Assembly (NCBI GenBank): GCA_021413845.1 | Contig: JAIOPP010000051.1 | Location: 1 to 60,627, forward strand | Origin: Planctomycetia bacterium | Lineage (GTDB): Bacteria; Planctomycetota; Planctomycetia; Pirellulales; PNKZ01 | Direction: 5' to 3' | DNA: 60,627 nucleotides | In this document: positions 27,322-37,307 of the stretch, piece after piece | How the letters are laid out: each line of letters starts with the position of its first letter | Numbering within the stretch: the first letter of the stretch is position 1 | Notes under the pieces: model-generated | The model's input: the letters and a program-made list of their open reading frames with translations, nothing else | Database searches by the model: none | What the model was told of the DNA's origin: nothing | Position numbers and translations under genes: made by a program

Positions 27322-27446
27322 TCGCCGAATACTCGCAGCGAATGCCGGACGGTTGGCCGAATAGCCGACATTCGTTATCTTGAGGAGAGTTCGCCCGCCG
27401 CGGCGACTTTCGCACTCCCTCGATTTCTTACGACGAGACCCGTTCC

Positions 27447-27737
27447 ATGTTGAAGAAAGCCCGTGCCCGCCACATTCTCGTGCCGACCGAACAGGCCTGC
27501 AACGACCTCAAGAAACAGATCGACGCCGGCACCGCGAAGTTCGCCGACTTGGCGAAGGCTCATTCGAAGTGCCCGTCCGGTGGCGAAGGGGGCGATCTCG
27601 GCGAGTTTCGTCCGGGCCAGATGGTTCCCGAGTTCGATAAGGTCGTCTTTTCGGCACCGGTCAACACCGTGCAAGGCCCCGTGAAGACTCAGTTCGGCTA
27701 CCACCTGATCGAAGTCACCTCGCGCACCGGCGACTAG
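27447..27737 (+). CDS. ppiC: PpiC-type parvulin peptidyl-prolyl isomerase
   Basis: 96 residues, almost exactly the size of the single-domain cytoplasmic parvulin PpiC. It has the family features [10 protein letters not shown] at the start, [20 protein letters not shown] (the conserved S-x-CPS-GxxGG-D block), [19 protein letters not shown] and the C-terminal [10 protein letters not shown]. It catalyses cis/trans isomerisation of peptidyl-prolyl bonds. There is no signal peptide. The next gene (PQQ propeller) starts 54 bases downstream on the same strand. Confidence 0.93.
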   Translation: MLKKARARHILVPTEQACNDLKKQIDAGTAKFADLAKAHSKCPSGGEGGDLGEFRPGQMVPEFDKVVFSAPVNTVQGPVKTQFGYHLIEVTSRTGD

Positions 27738-27791
27738 TCGCTGAAAAACGCAAGAACGGAATCGGACCCGAGCACGAGGAGTTGAGAATAC

Positions 27792-29432
27792 GTGGATACG
27801 ACCGCCGCCCTATCGGCCGACGGATCGCGTCGTAAGCGATTCACTCCTCGCGCTCGGTTGCTGACGATTCTCGGCGTGGGCGGCTTCGTGCTCGCGATCA
27901 TTCGCCTCGCACCGCTTCCGATCGACAATGCGATCCGTTTTGTCGCGTCGGAAGTTCTCTTGCTGCTGGTCGGCGTTCTGCTGTTCGTTTGGAGCTTGCA
28001 GTTCGTCTTTACGACGCGCCGCAGCCGCTTCGCCGTCGTCGGAACCGCGGTCTTTTGCCTCGGTGCCCTAGGCGCGGCGTTTCGCCTCGATTTCGGCGGC
28101 GATATGCAGCAGCGGTTCGAGCGCCGTTTTTGGATCAAACAGCTTCAGGCGCGGTTCGGCTACGGCCCGAAGGCGGTGATTCACGAAGCCAAGCTGGCGA
28201 CGACGGCGCTCGTGTTCGACCGATCGATCGACGACTCCCTGACGTTCCTCGGACCGGGTCGCAACGGCATCTATACCGAACGGCACGGCAAGCTGGCGCG
28301 AGATTGGTCGAAGACCCCGCCGCGCGAAGTCTGGCGCAAGAAAGTCGGCGAAGGTTGCTCGAGCTTCGCGATCGCCGGAAAATACGGCTTCACGCAAGAA
28401 CAAACGGAAGACAAAGCCTCGGAGCAAGTCACTTGCTACGACCTGACCGACGGCAAGCTGCAATGGGTCCATTCCGATTCGCCCGGCTACGATTGGATTC
28501 TCGGCGGCTTAGGCCCGCGCGCCACGCCGACGTTTCACAAAGGGAAGCTCTACGCGCTCGGCTCGGCCGGATTGCTCAACTGCTTCGACGCCGCAACCGG
28601 TAACGTGCTGTGGTCGCATAATATCGTCGCCGAATACGAGGCTCCGACGCCGCAGTGGGGCCGGAGCTCGTCGCCGCTCATCGTCGACACCAAGGCGCAT
28701 GGAGAAATCGTCGTCGTGAGCGCCGGCGGCGACCAAGGGCGCTCGCTCGTCGCCTACGGCATCGCCGACGGCCGCCCGGTGTGGCACGCCGGGGACGAAC
28801 CGACCGGTTACGCGACGCCGCAACTCGTCACGCTCGGCGGCGTCCCGCAAATCGTGATCGTCAACTTCCAGACGGTCGCGGGTCACGATCCGGAAACCGG
28901 TGCCGTCCTCTGGAAATACACCGACTGGAACGGCTCGCAACCCAAAGTGCCGCAGACGATTGTCGTCGATGATCGCCGCGTCTTTATTTCCGCCGGTTAT
29001 ACCGTCGGTTGTCGCATGCTCGAAGTGACGAAGGAACCGTCGGGCGAGTGGAAAGTCGACGAACTTTGGAAGGCGACGACCTTGAAACCGAAGTTCATGA
29101 ACCCGATAGCCCGCGACGGCGTCGTCTACGGGCTCGACGACGGCGCCTTTTTAGTTTGCGTCGCACTCTCCGACGGCAAGCTCAAGTGGCGCTCGAAGCG
29201 AGGCGCCGACTACGGGCACGGGCAAGTCATCCTCGTCGACGATCTACTGATCGTGCAAAGCGAAAAGGGAGACGTAGCGCTGGTCGAAGCCGAGCCCAAT
29301 AAATTCGAAGAATTAGGCCGGTTCACCGCCTTGCCGGAAGGACGCACCTGGAACGTGCCGGTTCTTTGGGGCAAGTATTTGCTTGTGCGCAACAACAAGG
29401 AAGCGGCTTGCTACGAGCTGCCGACTGAGTAA
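27792..29432 (+). CDS. Membrane-anchored PQQ-like beta-propeller protein
   Basis: 546 residues from a GTG at 27792 with a GAGGAG-type Shine-Dalgarno about ten bases upstream. Three N-terminal helices (about 20-110: LLTILGVGGFVLAIIRLAPL, EVLLLLVGVLLFVWSLQFVF, FAVVGTAVFCLGALGAAFRL) anchor it. The remainder (about 150-546) is a beta-propeller of PQQ/BamB-type blades with typical motifs FLGPGRNGIY, GKLYALGSAGLLNCFDAATG, NVLWSHNIV, DPETGAVLWKY and DGKLKWRSKRG. In planctomycetes such proteins are often called outer membrane protein assembly factor BamB-like, but no cofactor residues are identifiable. It probably acts in the periplasm. Confidence 0.85.
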   Translation: MDTTAALSADGSRRKRFTPRARLLTILGVGGFVLAIIRLAPLPIDNAIRFVASEVLLLLVGVLLFVWSLQFVFTTRRSRFAVVGTAVFCLGALGAAFRLDFGGDMQQRFERRFWIKQLQARFGYGPKAVIHEAKLATTALVFDRSIDDSLTFLGPGRNGIYTERHGKLARDWSKTPPREVWRKKVGEGCSSFAIAGKYGFTQEQTEDKASEQVTCYDLTDGKLQWVHSDSPGYDWILGGLGPRATPTFHKGKLYALGSAGLLNCFDAATGNVLWSHNIVAEYEAPTPQWGRSSSPLIVDTKAHGEIVVVSAGGDQGRSLVAYGIADGRPVWHAGDEPTGYATPQLVTLGGVPQIVIVNFQTVAGHDPETGAVLWKYTDWNGSQPKVPQTIVVDDRRVFISAGYTVGCRMLEVTKEPSGEWKVDELWKATTLKPKFMNPIARDGVVYGLDDGAFLVCVALSDGKLKWRSKRGADYGHGQVILVDDLLIVQSEKGDVALVEAEPNKFEELGRFTALPEGRTWNVPVLWGKYLLVRNNKEAACYELPTE

Positions 29433-29450
29433 CAAACCCCGTCGTCGGCC

Positions 29451-30314
29451 TTAGTCGATAAACTCAGGCACGACCAGTTTCGGGATCACGCCGGTCTCGA
29501 ACCCGCGGCGCAACAAGAGCGCCACGGCTTCGCGACCGCGCGGCCCCCAATCGACCGTCCAATCGTTGACGTACATGCCGACGAACTTATCGGCCTGTTC
29601 GCGATTCAGGTCGCGGCCGTATTGCAGGGCATGGTCGAGGGCGTCTTTGCGATGTTTCAGGCCATACTCGATGCTGGCCTTCATCAACCGATTCACTTCG
29701 CGCATCGCCGCGGGGCCGAGATCCTTGCGGATCACGTTGCCGCCGAGCGGCAGCGGCAATCCCGTCTCTTGAAACCACCACTCGCCGAGGTCGACGCAGA
29801 GTTCCAGCTTCCGGTCGCCGTAGGTGAGTTGGCCTTCGTGAATGATGAGCCCGGCATCGACTTTCTTGCCGTCCCAAACGCCGGCTTCGACTGCTTCGAA
29901 GATCCGATCGAACGGCACGACGACGAACGAGAAATCATTGCCTAGGCAGAGCCGAAGCGAAAGATACGCCGAGGTCAATGTACCCGGCACGGCGATCGTC
30001 AGCTTCTTCAACTCGTCGAGGGTGTACTTCTTCGTCGCGATCACCATCGGCCCATAGCGGTCTCCCATGCTCGCGCCGCAAGGGCACAAAGCATACTTGT
30101 CGGTGAGATACGCATAGCCGTGGATACTGACGGCCGAGAGTTCGAGCTCGCCCTGCAAGGCCCGCCGGTTCAGCGTCTCGATGTCGACCAGCTCATGGAC
30201 GAATTCGTAGGGGCCGGTATCGATCTTGCCCGAGGCCAAGGCATGGAACATGAAGGCATCGTCGGGATCCGGACTATGTCCGACGCGAATCGTGGTTTTT
30301 GCGGCCGTGGCCAT
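29451..30314 (-). CDS. mqnD: MqnD-like 1,4-dihydroxy-6-naphthoate synthase
   Basis: 287 residues from ATG 30314; the frame continues upstream but the conserved part begins right after this Met (TTIRVGHSPDPDDAFMFHAL). The pattern H/Y-SPxPxDxFxF, then DIETLNRRALQGELELSAVS and YALCPCGASMGDRYGPMVIA, matches MqnD of the futalosine menaquinone pathway and the related MqnA/substrate-binding fold. MqnD converts cyclic dehypoxanthine futalosine to dihydroxynaphthoate. It is divergent from ispG, which fits a quinone/isoprenoid neighbourhood. A generic substrate-binding protein of this fold is the alternative; the lack of a signal peptide speaks against it. Confidence 0.78.
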   Translation of the reverse strand: MATAAKTTIRVGHSPDPDDAFMFHALASGKIDTGPYEFVHELVDIETLNRRALQGELELSAVSIHGYAYLTDKYALCPCGASMGDRYGPMVIATKKYTLDELKKLTIAVPGTLTSAYLSLRLCLGNDFSFVVVPFDRIFEAVEAGVWDGKKVDAGLIIHEGQLTYGDRKLELCVDLGEWWFQETGLPLPLGGNVIRKDLGPAAMREVNRLMKASIEYGLKHRKDALDHALQYGRDLNREQADKFVGMYVNDWTVDWGPRGREAVALLLRRGFETGVIPKLVVPEFID

Positions 30315-30393
30315 GACATTCTCGCAGCGTATTCGTAGAGGCTCTCGACCGGCGATACCGGCCGAACTCCCCAAATCATAACGATTTCGAGCC

Positions 30394-31638
<1,245 letters not shown>

Positions 31639-31647
31639 AGGTCGCTC

Positions 31648-32088
31648 ATGACCGAAGAGCCGTTCATGTCGATGGATGAATTCTGCCGCTTGGCGAAAGA
31701 AGCGGTCGAGCAGTTGCCCGACGAGTTTCAAGAGTGGATGGAGAACGTCGTCGTCGATGTGCGCGAGAATCCCTCGCGAAGGCAATTGAAAAGCGTCGGA
31801 CTCGATCCGGAAGAAGAAACGTTGCTCGGCCTTTTCGAGGGAAGGCCGGTGACGGACATGCCCGAAGTCATCGGCGACGCGATCGGCGATTGGCAGCCGA
31901 ATCGGGTTTGGTTGTTCAAACAACCGATCGAAGAGGCCTGCCGCTCACGCGAAGAAGTCGCCTACGAGATCAAGCGAACGATCATTCACGAACTTGCACA
32001 CCACTTCGGCTGGTCGGAAGAAGACTTAGACGAGTTCGAGTCGCAGCCGAATCCGTTCGACAAAGATCATGAAGACGATGATCAGTGA
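31648..32088 (+). CDS. Zincin-like metallopeptidase-family protein
   Basis: 146 residues with the motif IIHELAHHFGWSEEDLDEFE near the C-terminus: an HExxH zinc-binding site with a following acidic residue, as in the small bacterial metallopeptidase family formerly called DUF1025/MMP. The N-terminal part is acidic and predicted helical. The last dozen residues are extremely acidic (DKDHEDDDQ). No signal peptide is seen. The gene sits 9 bases after ispG, so it is probably on the same transcript. The substrate is unknown. Confidence 0.82.
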   Translation: MTEEPFMSMDEFCRLAKEAVEQLPDEFQEWMENVVVDVRENPSRRQLKSVGLDPEEETLLGLFEGRPVTDMPEVIGDAIGDWQPNRVWLFKQPIEEACRSREEVAYEIKRTIIHELAHHFGWSEEDLDEFESQPNPFDKDHEDDDQ

Positions 32089-32094
32089 GTGATC

Positions 32095-32168
32095 AGCCGG
32101 AGGGCGTTAGCCCCCGGTTCCATTTCACGCTGTAATGCGCAGAGACCGGACGCTAACGCGTTCCGGCT
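32095..32168. repeat. REP-like inverted repeat pair
   Basis: Two about 25-base arms, 32095-32120 and 32144-32168, are imperfect reverse complements; both contain AGCCGGA on one strand and the core GCGTTAGC. Between convergent genes they could form a cruciform or RNA hairpin. The right arm overlaps the stop codon of the GTPase gene (32167-32169). I recall similar GCCGGAGGGCGTTAGCC-type repeats as widespread in planctomycete genomes. Confidence 0.65.
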
Positions 32169-33726
32169 AATTTGGTCGTGGCGGCTCGAGGACTTCATTC
32201 AGCAGGTGCTTGCCGACGCTCAGCAACACACGGCCTGTATTCGCCGCTTGTTCGCGCAGGCCGCGCCAATATTGCTCGTCTTTGAACTCGCGCAAGCAGC
32301 GCAAATACTTCAACCGTTCGGCGGCTCCGAGCGAAGCGACGATGGCGGGCAACAGACCCTCTTCGATGTTGTAGCGTGCTCCTTCTGTGAGACAGACCGG
32401 AATCACACGCTCGACGGCGACTTGAAGATCGGCCGCGGTTGCTTCGACGGCATCGCGAATTTGCTGCGCCTTGGCGTTCTGCGGACGAACGAGATCGTAC
32501 GGCGGATTCCATTCGCGAAACGGCCGAACTTGATCGATATGCGAAAGCACGACGACCAGCGGCGGCAACTCCGCATCGGGGTTACGTTGAAACAGTTCGC
32601 GCACTTCGTCGAGCAGTCGACGATCGGCATCGCGAGCCGCGCTGACTGCCGAGACGACAAGCAACACCAGATCGCAGCGCGCAATCTCTTCGCGCGCTTG
32701 GTCGAGCGCTTCGGCGGTGCGCGAAGCATCTTCGTAGCCCGCGGTATCGAGGATGATCGCCTTGCGAACCCCGTCGCGTTCTAAGAGATACGGCTCGACG
32801 TCTTTCGTGCGGGGCACGACATCGATCGCGGCTCGCGTTTCGCCGAACATCGCGTTGACAAGGCTCGATTTGCCGGCTTTGACTTGCCCGAGCACGAGAA
32901 TCCGCAACGGCTCGTCTTGGAGCACCCCGTTGCGTTGCTCTTCGTCGGCGATCGCGCGCTGCGAGCGTTCCGTTTTATAAGGAGCGAACTCGACGCCGCG
33001 CAACGCGAGGTGCCCGCTATAGAGCTCGATCGCGTAAAAGCCTGTCTTGCGAATCGCGAACTGCAAGGCCCAACGCTTCGTCTCGTCGGCGGAAGCGTTG
33101 AGCATTTTCGTCTGCGCGATATTACCGAGCTCGCGAGCGAGCGCCGTCGTCGGGTTGATGACGAGGGCGGCGATGCGATAGACACGATATAACGTCGGCG
33201 CATACATCGCGACCTTCTTGAGCTTGATCAGGTCGTTGATCGTCAGAATGTGCGAGCCCGGGATATGAGCCGAGAAAGTTTCGCGCAAGTCGTGCGTCAC
33301 CAGTTCGACGATGTGCAACAGATGCGGCACCGGAATCTCGAACGCCGGCCGTTTCGACTTCGCATGAAATTGCCGCGCGACGACGTCGATCACTTCGCGC
33401 GCCAGGTTCAATATCGGCTCGGGCCGGTCGAGCGGAATGTCTTCGGCACGCATGCTCGACGCGATACGTTCGACATCGGCCCAAGCCGTGCGACCCGCCG
33501 GCGACCAATTTTCACCCGGCTCGACGTCTGCGGAAACGGAGAAGGGGGTCCGCTTCTGCAACCAGCGCATCATCGGCCAACCGACGAGCATGACGAGCGC
33601 CGCAAAGCTTGCCCACCAGAGCCACCAGCCGGAAACGTAGAGCCACCACGCTCCGGCGACACCGAGCAAGATGTAAGGGAGCGCGGCGAACAACGCGAGC
33701 AGCGACCATTGGGTCTTTAACTTCAT
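32167..33726 (-). CDS. Membrane-anchored GTPase, gene two of a GTPase pair
   Basis: 519 residues. Two N-terminal hydrophobic helices (about 8-30 and 32-52) anchor it in the membrane. A helical region (about 80-265) precedes a G domain with P-loop GQVKAGKSS (280-288), switch-II DTAGYED (327-333) and a G4-like SHID (395-398) in place of NKxD. It resembles the YcjX/Era-type and dynamin-related bacterial GTPases. The C-terminal 90 residues are helical. Its start overlaps the stop of the upstream GTPase by 4 bases, so the proteins are made together and may form a heteromeric membrane complex; that is an inference. Confidence 0.85.
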   Translation of the reverse strand: MKLKTQWSLLALFAALPYILLGVAGAWWLYVSGWWLWWASFAALVMLVGWPMMRWLQKRTPFSVSADVEPGENWSPAGRTAWADVERIASSMRAEDIPLDRPEPILNLAREVIDVVARQFHAKSKRPAFEIPVPHLLHIVELVTHDLRETFSAHIPGSHILTINDLIKLKKVAMYAPTLYRVYRIAALVINPTTALARELGNIAQTKMLNASADETKRWALQFAIRKTGFYAIELYSGHLALRGVEFAPYKTERSQRAIADEEQRNGVLQDEPLRILVLGQVKAGKSSLVNAMFGETRAAIDVVPRTKDVEPYLLERDGVRKAIILDTAGYEDASRTAEALDQAREEIARCDLVLLVVSAVSAARDADRRLLDEVRELFQRNPDAELPPLVVVLSHIDQVRPFREWNPPYDLVRPQNAKAQQIRDAVEATAADLQVAVERVIPVCLTEGARYNIEEGLLPAIVASLGAAERLKYLRCLREFKDEQYWRGLREQAANTGRVLLSVGKHLLNEVLEPPRPN

Positions 33727-34949
33727 CGGGTCGCCTTCGGCTTGCTGCGAAGGCGATCGAGATAAGCGTGCAGCCGTCGGCGACCTTCTTGAAAATGATC
33801 GTCGTAGATTTTGCGGAACTCGGCTTGGTCGGGCACGTTGCCGTCGCGAACGCGGCTGAAATAGAAGCAGAGCGTGAGTCCGAGCGCGTAGGTGCTTGCT
33901 CCCGAGTAGACCGCGGAGATCGCCGAACCGTATCCGGGAATGACCTTCAGCAACTCACGTCCGCCGAGCCGCCCGAGAAACCCGACCCCGAGGCCACCGA
34001 GCACTTCTCCGACCTGCTTGACGTCGAACTCTTGATGATAGATCGACGCGATCGTATGAAACATCTTCGCTTGAATCGCCAGCACAAGCGGCACGTCGAC
34101 CATCGGCACCGGTACGGTTGCGGCGGCACCGGCGGCTACGGCATACGACAAAACATGCGGATGCGCGGCACGAAGATGAACGTCGCGCAGACTTTTCCGG
34201 ACCTGCTCGTATTGCTGCAACATGCTGCGCAAACCGAGCGGCAAGAGTTCTTCGATCGCTTCCCAGAGTGCTTCGAGCCCATAGTCGGTCGGCTCGTAAC
34301 CGTCGTCGGGAAGGGTGAAATCGACCGGCACGAACTTAGCCGGTATGCCGGCCTGTTCGAAGAGTTTGCGCTGCGTCAGGAGCGAACGTGCCAACCCATC
34401 CGGCACTTGCGGCGGAAAAGTCGTCCCCCGGTAGGGATACGGGTCTAGATGCTGCTGTTCGCGAGACAGATAACCTTCGTGTAGCGTCGTTTGAATGACG
34501 AGAATCGGCCACTGAGGGCGGGCCGCGTGGATTTGCTTGATCGCCTCCATCACGGCTTGCTGCGCATGATCCATCGCCTTCATGACGACGATGAGCAGAT
34601 GGGCCTGATCTTGAAATAGGGCAATCTCTTGCGCCGGGTCGTAGTTCACTTCGCCGAGGCCGCGCGTATCGAGAAACCGGAGGATGCAATCTTCTTCGCT
34701 CGGAAAAGGGTACTCCCGTGCCGTGGCCGTGCAAGGACGAATACCGTTGCCGATTTCGGCGCGCGTGTTTTCCGTCAATGCGCGAATGAGCGACGTCTTT
34801 CCCGATTGCGTCTTACCGAGCAGCCAAAAGACCGGCACGGGCAAGGTGTGCCACACCTCTTTGAGGCATCGTTCCAACTCGGCTTCGCTCACCTTAGGAG
34901 ACGCAAACTGCTCCCAGACTTTTTTGAATAGCTGTTTGGGTTTTCCCAT
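33723..34949 (-). CDS. GTPase with C-terminal DUF697-like region, gene one of a GTPase pair
   Basis: 408 residues from ATG 34949; upstream in-frame residues to 35039 are not conserved-looking. The G domain has P-loop GKTQSGKTS (45-53) and DTRG (94-97). A clear NKxD motif is not seen, so guanine specificity is uncertain. The C-terminal region (about 255-385) has two hydrophobic stretches (VLSYAVAAGAAATVPVPMVD and VGFLGRLGGRELLKVIPGYG), typical of the membrane-associating DUF697 domain. It overlaps the second GTPase gene by 4 bases. Together they resemble a paired membrane-remodelling or envelope-stress module; the function is not established. Confidence 0.85.
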   Translation of the reverse strand: MGKPKQLFKKVWEQFASPKVSEAELERCLKEVWHTLPVPVFWLLGKTQSGKTSLIRALTENTRAEIGNGIRPCTATAREYPFPSEEDCILRFLDTRGLGEVNYDPAQEIALFQDQAHLLIVVMKAMDHAQQAVMEAIKQIHAARPQWPILVIQTTLHEGYLSREQQHLDPYPYRGTTFPPQVPDGLARSLLTQRKLFEQAGIPAKFVPVDFTLPDDGYEPTDYGLEALWEAIEELLPLGLRSMLQQYEQVRKSLRDVHLRAAHPHVLSYAVAAGAAATVPVPMVDVPLVLAIQAKMFHTIASIYHQEFDVKQVGEVLGGLGVGFLGRLGGRELLKVIPGYGSAISAVYSGASTYALGLTLCFYFSRVRDGNVPDQAEFRKIYDDHFQEGRRRLHAYLDRLRSKPKATR

Positions 34950-35253
34950 AATGCAAGCCGGGCGAGCGAAGTGGTTCAGGCTATCGTGGCGGCCGCAGAT
35001 GCAGCCGGCCGACGCAGCATTATACCGCGGCGCTCGCAATCGTGTCGGACGCCGAACGGCTCCTCATTTCTTCACGCTATCAACGAAAAAACCCGGTGCC
35101 GATGAAGACCGAAGTCTACACCAGCAACCGGGCCTCAACCGGCAGGCGGAGCCGGAGTCGTTAGGGCGACAGAGCCGAGGCCCAATCACCGATAGATAAA
35201 AAGCGCCACCGCGATAGCCGAATCGATCGGCTACCGCAGGGCGAAGGACGATC
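34950..35253. other. Intergenic region between GTPase pair and amt
   Basis: About 300 bases holding the amt 3' untranslated region and its terminator (35086-35132), then presumably the promoter of the GTPase pair. No gene is seen. Confidence 0.55.
35086..35132 (-). terminator. Probable intrinsic terminator of amt
   Basis: On the minus strand CCCGGT (35132-35127) pairs with ACCGGG (35097-35092); adjacent GC pairs extend the stem around one bulged base, and a run of six T follows. It lies about 120 bases after the amt stop codon, leaving a long 3' untranslated region. Confidence 0.6.
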
Positions 35254-36723
35254 CTAGTGACCTTCCGGGCTCCCCATGACGAAGCCGTGGTAAGCCGTGT
35301 GGCCGTGTTCGCCGACGTCGAGGCCTTCGATTTCTTCTTCAGCCGAGACACGGAGGCCGATCGTGTACTTGATGATCAACCAGCAGATCGTCGAGACGAC
35401 GACCGTATAGACGCCGACCGCAGCGATACCCTTAAGCTGAGCGATGAGTTGCGTCGTACCACCGCCGTGGAACAAGCCCGCAGCCGGAGCCAAAGCACCT
35501 TCTGCCGGAATTTCCGCAAACAGACCGACGGCAATACATCCCAAAGTTCCACAACCCAAGTGAACGCTCGTCGCGCCGACCGGATCGTCGCAGCGGATTC
35601 TGTCGAAGAAGATAACCGAGAAGACGACGAACACACCGGCAACGGCACCGATGATCAGCGAGTCGTTCATCGAGACCCAAGCACAAGGAGCCGTGATCGC
35701 GACCAAGCCGGCCAAGCAGCCGTTGATCGTCATACCGAGATCGGGCTTTCCGAGCACGATCCAAGCCGTGGCGGTGGCGGTGAGCGTAGCAATGGCGCCG
35801 GCGGCATTCGTGTTGACCGCGATCTTCGAGAGCAACGAACCATCACCGACCCCCATCGTGCTCCCCGGATTGAATCCGAACCAACCGAGCCAGAGGACCA
35901 AACAGCCGATGAAGGCGGCCGTCATGTTGTGGCCCGGAATAGCATTGACCTTGCCGTCAGGCCCGTACTTACCGATACGAGGGCCGAGCACGTAAGCACC
36001 CGTCATAGCGGCCCAACCGCCGACGGAGTGGACGACCGCGCAACCGGCGAAGTCCCAGAAACCGGCGTCGGCAAGCCAACCACCGCCCCATATCCAGTGA
36101 CCGGTAACGGGATACATGACCACGGCCATCAGAGCACTGAAGACGATAAACGAGAGGTACTTGATCCGTTCGGCCACGGCACCCGACACGATGGTCGCAG
36201 CGGTTCCGGCGAACACGAGTTGGAAGAAGAACTTGCACCAGAGAGGAACGCCGGTCCAATTGATGGCGCCGTAGTCTCCCTTGTAGTCGGCCAAGGTCGC
36301 AGGGCTGTTGTCGGCTCCCGTGACCATCCAGAGACCGGTCTTGCCGACGTAATCGTCGGCACCGGCAACACCGTTGTCGCCGCCGAACATGAGGCCCCAA
36401 CCGATGAGCCAGTAGAAGATCGAGGTCACGGCGAACACGACGAAGTTCTTCGACAGAATGTTGACCGTGTTCTTAGCGCGGGCAAAACCGGATTCGACGC
36501 AGCCGAACCCAAGGTTCATGAAGAACACCATCATGCCGCAGACCATGACCCAAACGGTATCGAGACCGACGGTGAGGGTAGCGATCTTCGTGGCTAGTTC
36601 GTCGGTGACCGGTGTTTGAGCTTTTGCCGAAGGGCCGACCAGCCAAAGGCACGCCAACACGATCACCATGCTCATGGCTGATCGCGCAAGCGTTACGTTT
36701 AAGATTCTCTTCACTTTCTTCAT
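35254..36723 (-). CDS. amt: Ammonium transporter
   Basis: 489 residues from ATG 36723, which has a GGGAG Shine-Dalgarno eight bases upstream; the longer frame starts with TTG. The N-terminus is a cleavable signal (MKKVKRILNVTLARSA ... AKA/QT), as is usual in bacterial Amt. Eleven membrane helices follow. The twin pore histidines are in DFAGCAVVHSVGGW and in GATSVHLGCGTLG. FMNLGFGCVESGFARAKNTVNI is the family N-terminal signature. It imports ammonium in the inner membrane. No glnK/glnB gene is next to it in this window, which is unusual for bacteria. A sigma-54-like promoter lies upstream. Confidence 0.95.
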   Translation of the reverse strand: MKKVKRILNVTLARSAMSMVIVLACLWLVGPSAKAQTPVTDELATKIATLTVGLDTVWVMVCGMMVFFMNLGFGCVESGFARAKNTVNILSKNFVVFAVTSIFYWLIGWGLMFGGDNGVAGADDYVGKTGLWMVTGADNSPATLADYKGDYGAINWTGVPLWCKFFFQLVFAGTAATIVSGAVAERIKYLSFIVFSALMAVVMYPVTGHWIWGGGWLADAGFWDFAGCAVVHSVGGWAAMTGAYVLGPRIGKYGPDGKVNAIPGHNMTAAFIGCLVLWLGWFGFNPGSTMGVGDGSLLSKIAVNTNAAGAIATLTATATAWIVLGKPDLGMTINGCLAGLVAITAPCAWVSMNDSLIIGAVAGVFVVFSVIFFDRIRCDDPVGATSVHLGCGTLGCIAVGLFAEIPAEGALAPAAGLFHGGGTTQLIAQLKGIAAVGVYTVVVSTICWLIIKYTIGLRVSAEEEIEGLDVGEHGHTAYHGFVMGSPEGH

Positions 36724-37307
36724 TCGATGTTCTCCCGTTGACAATGAAAGTTGCCGGGGCGCACGCTGAGTGCTTCGAATCGGGAGGAACGCAAGGCTTG
36801 CGATGACCTACCGACCCGCTTCGCCGCCTTTGGTGAAATGCCCGCGGATCGCAAGTACGACGCCTGCTCGATCCGCAGCGCGCAGGGCACTATCGGATCA
36901 CGCATTCGTCGCGGGGCACTCAAGCAAGTCAAATGCCGGCGTCAAACGACAAACGGGAAGTTGTCGCAGTGCCGAAAGCAGGTGGGGTATGAAAGTCGCC
37001 CGAAATGCGAGCTTTCGCTACTTGGGTAATTGAAATTGAAATTTTTAGGTTGGCGCTCTTTTTTCTATTTTTGCGAGAAGCCGCTTGCGCCTCCGTCAGG
37101 ATTTAGGCAGCGTTAGCTGAAATCGAAGGCAGCTTGAGATCGCGACGCAAAGCGTAGCGCAGCGGTGCCGTTTCTGCGGAAGACCACGGACGAAAGCCGG
37201 CTAGCAGCCATGCCTGCTCGGATTACTCTGGAACGAAAAGGAGTATCAAAGGATGTCGGAGAATCAGGGACACGCCGACGGCTTTTTCAGTGATGAAAAG
37301 CATTCCC
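36724..37307. other. Long intergenic region upstream of amt
   Basis: About 580 bases. It contains the candidate sigma-54 promoter of amt (36924-36937), an AT-rich stretch near 37030-37075, and a short frame of 50 codons starting at 37253 with an AGGAG motif upstream (37240-37244) that overlaps the next gene in another frame. Nothing else is recognised. Confidence 0.5.
36924..36937 (-). promoter_or_regulatory. Candidate sigma-54 promoter of amt
   Basis: The minus strand reads CGGCATTTGACTTGCT: GG at -24 and GC at -12 with exactly ten bases between, and TTGCT matching the -12 consensus TTGCW. It lies about 200 bases before the amt start. Nitrogen control of amt through RpoN/NtrC is well known in other bacteria, which makes the match more credible. 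Confidence 0.4.

Noticed and set aside
35257..36597. A 446-codon open frame opposite amt
   Set aside because: The product is extremely rich in Asp, Arg, Glu and Thr with no hydrophobic pattern; the Amt protein on the other strand explains the stretch.
36945..37290. Possible tRNA or riboswitch in the long gap upstream of amt
   Set aside because: I found no cloverleaf, no T-loop GGTTCGA-type motif and no known aptamer core.
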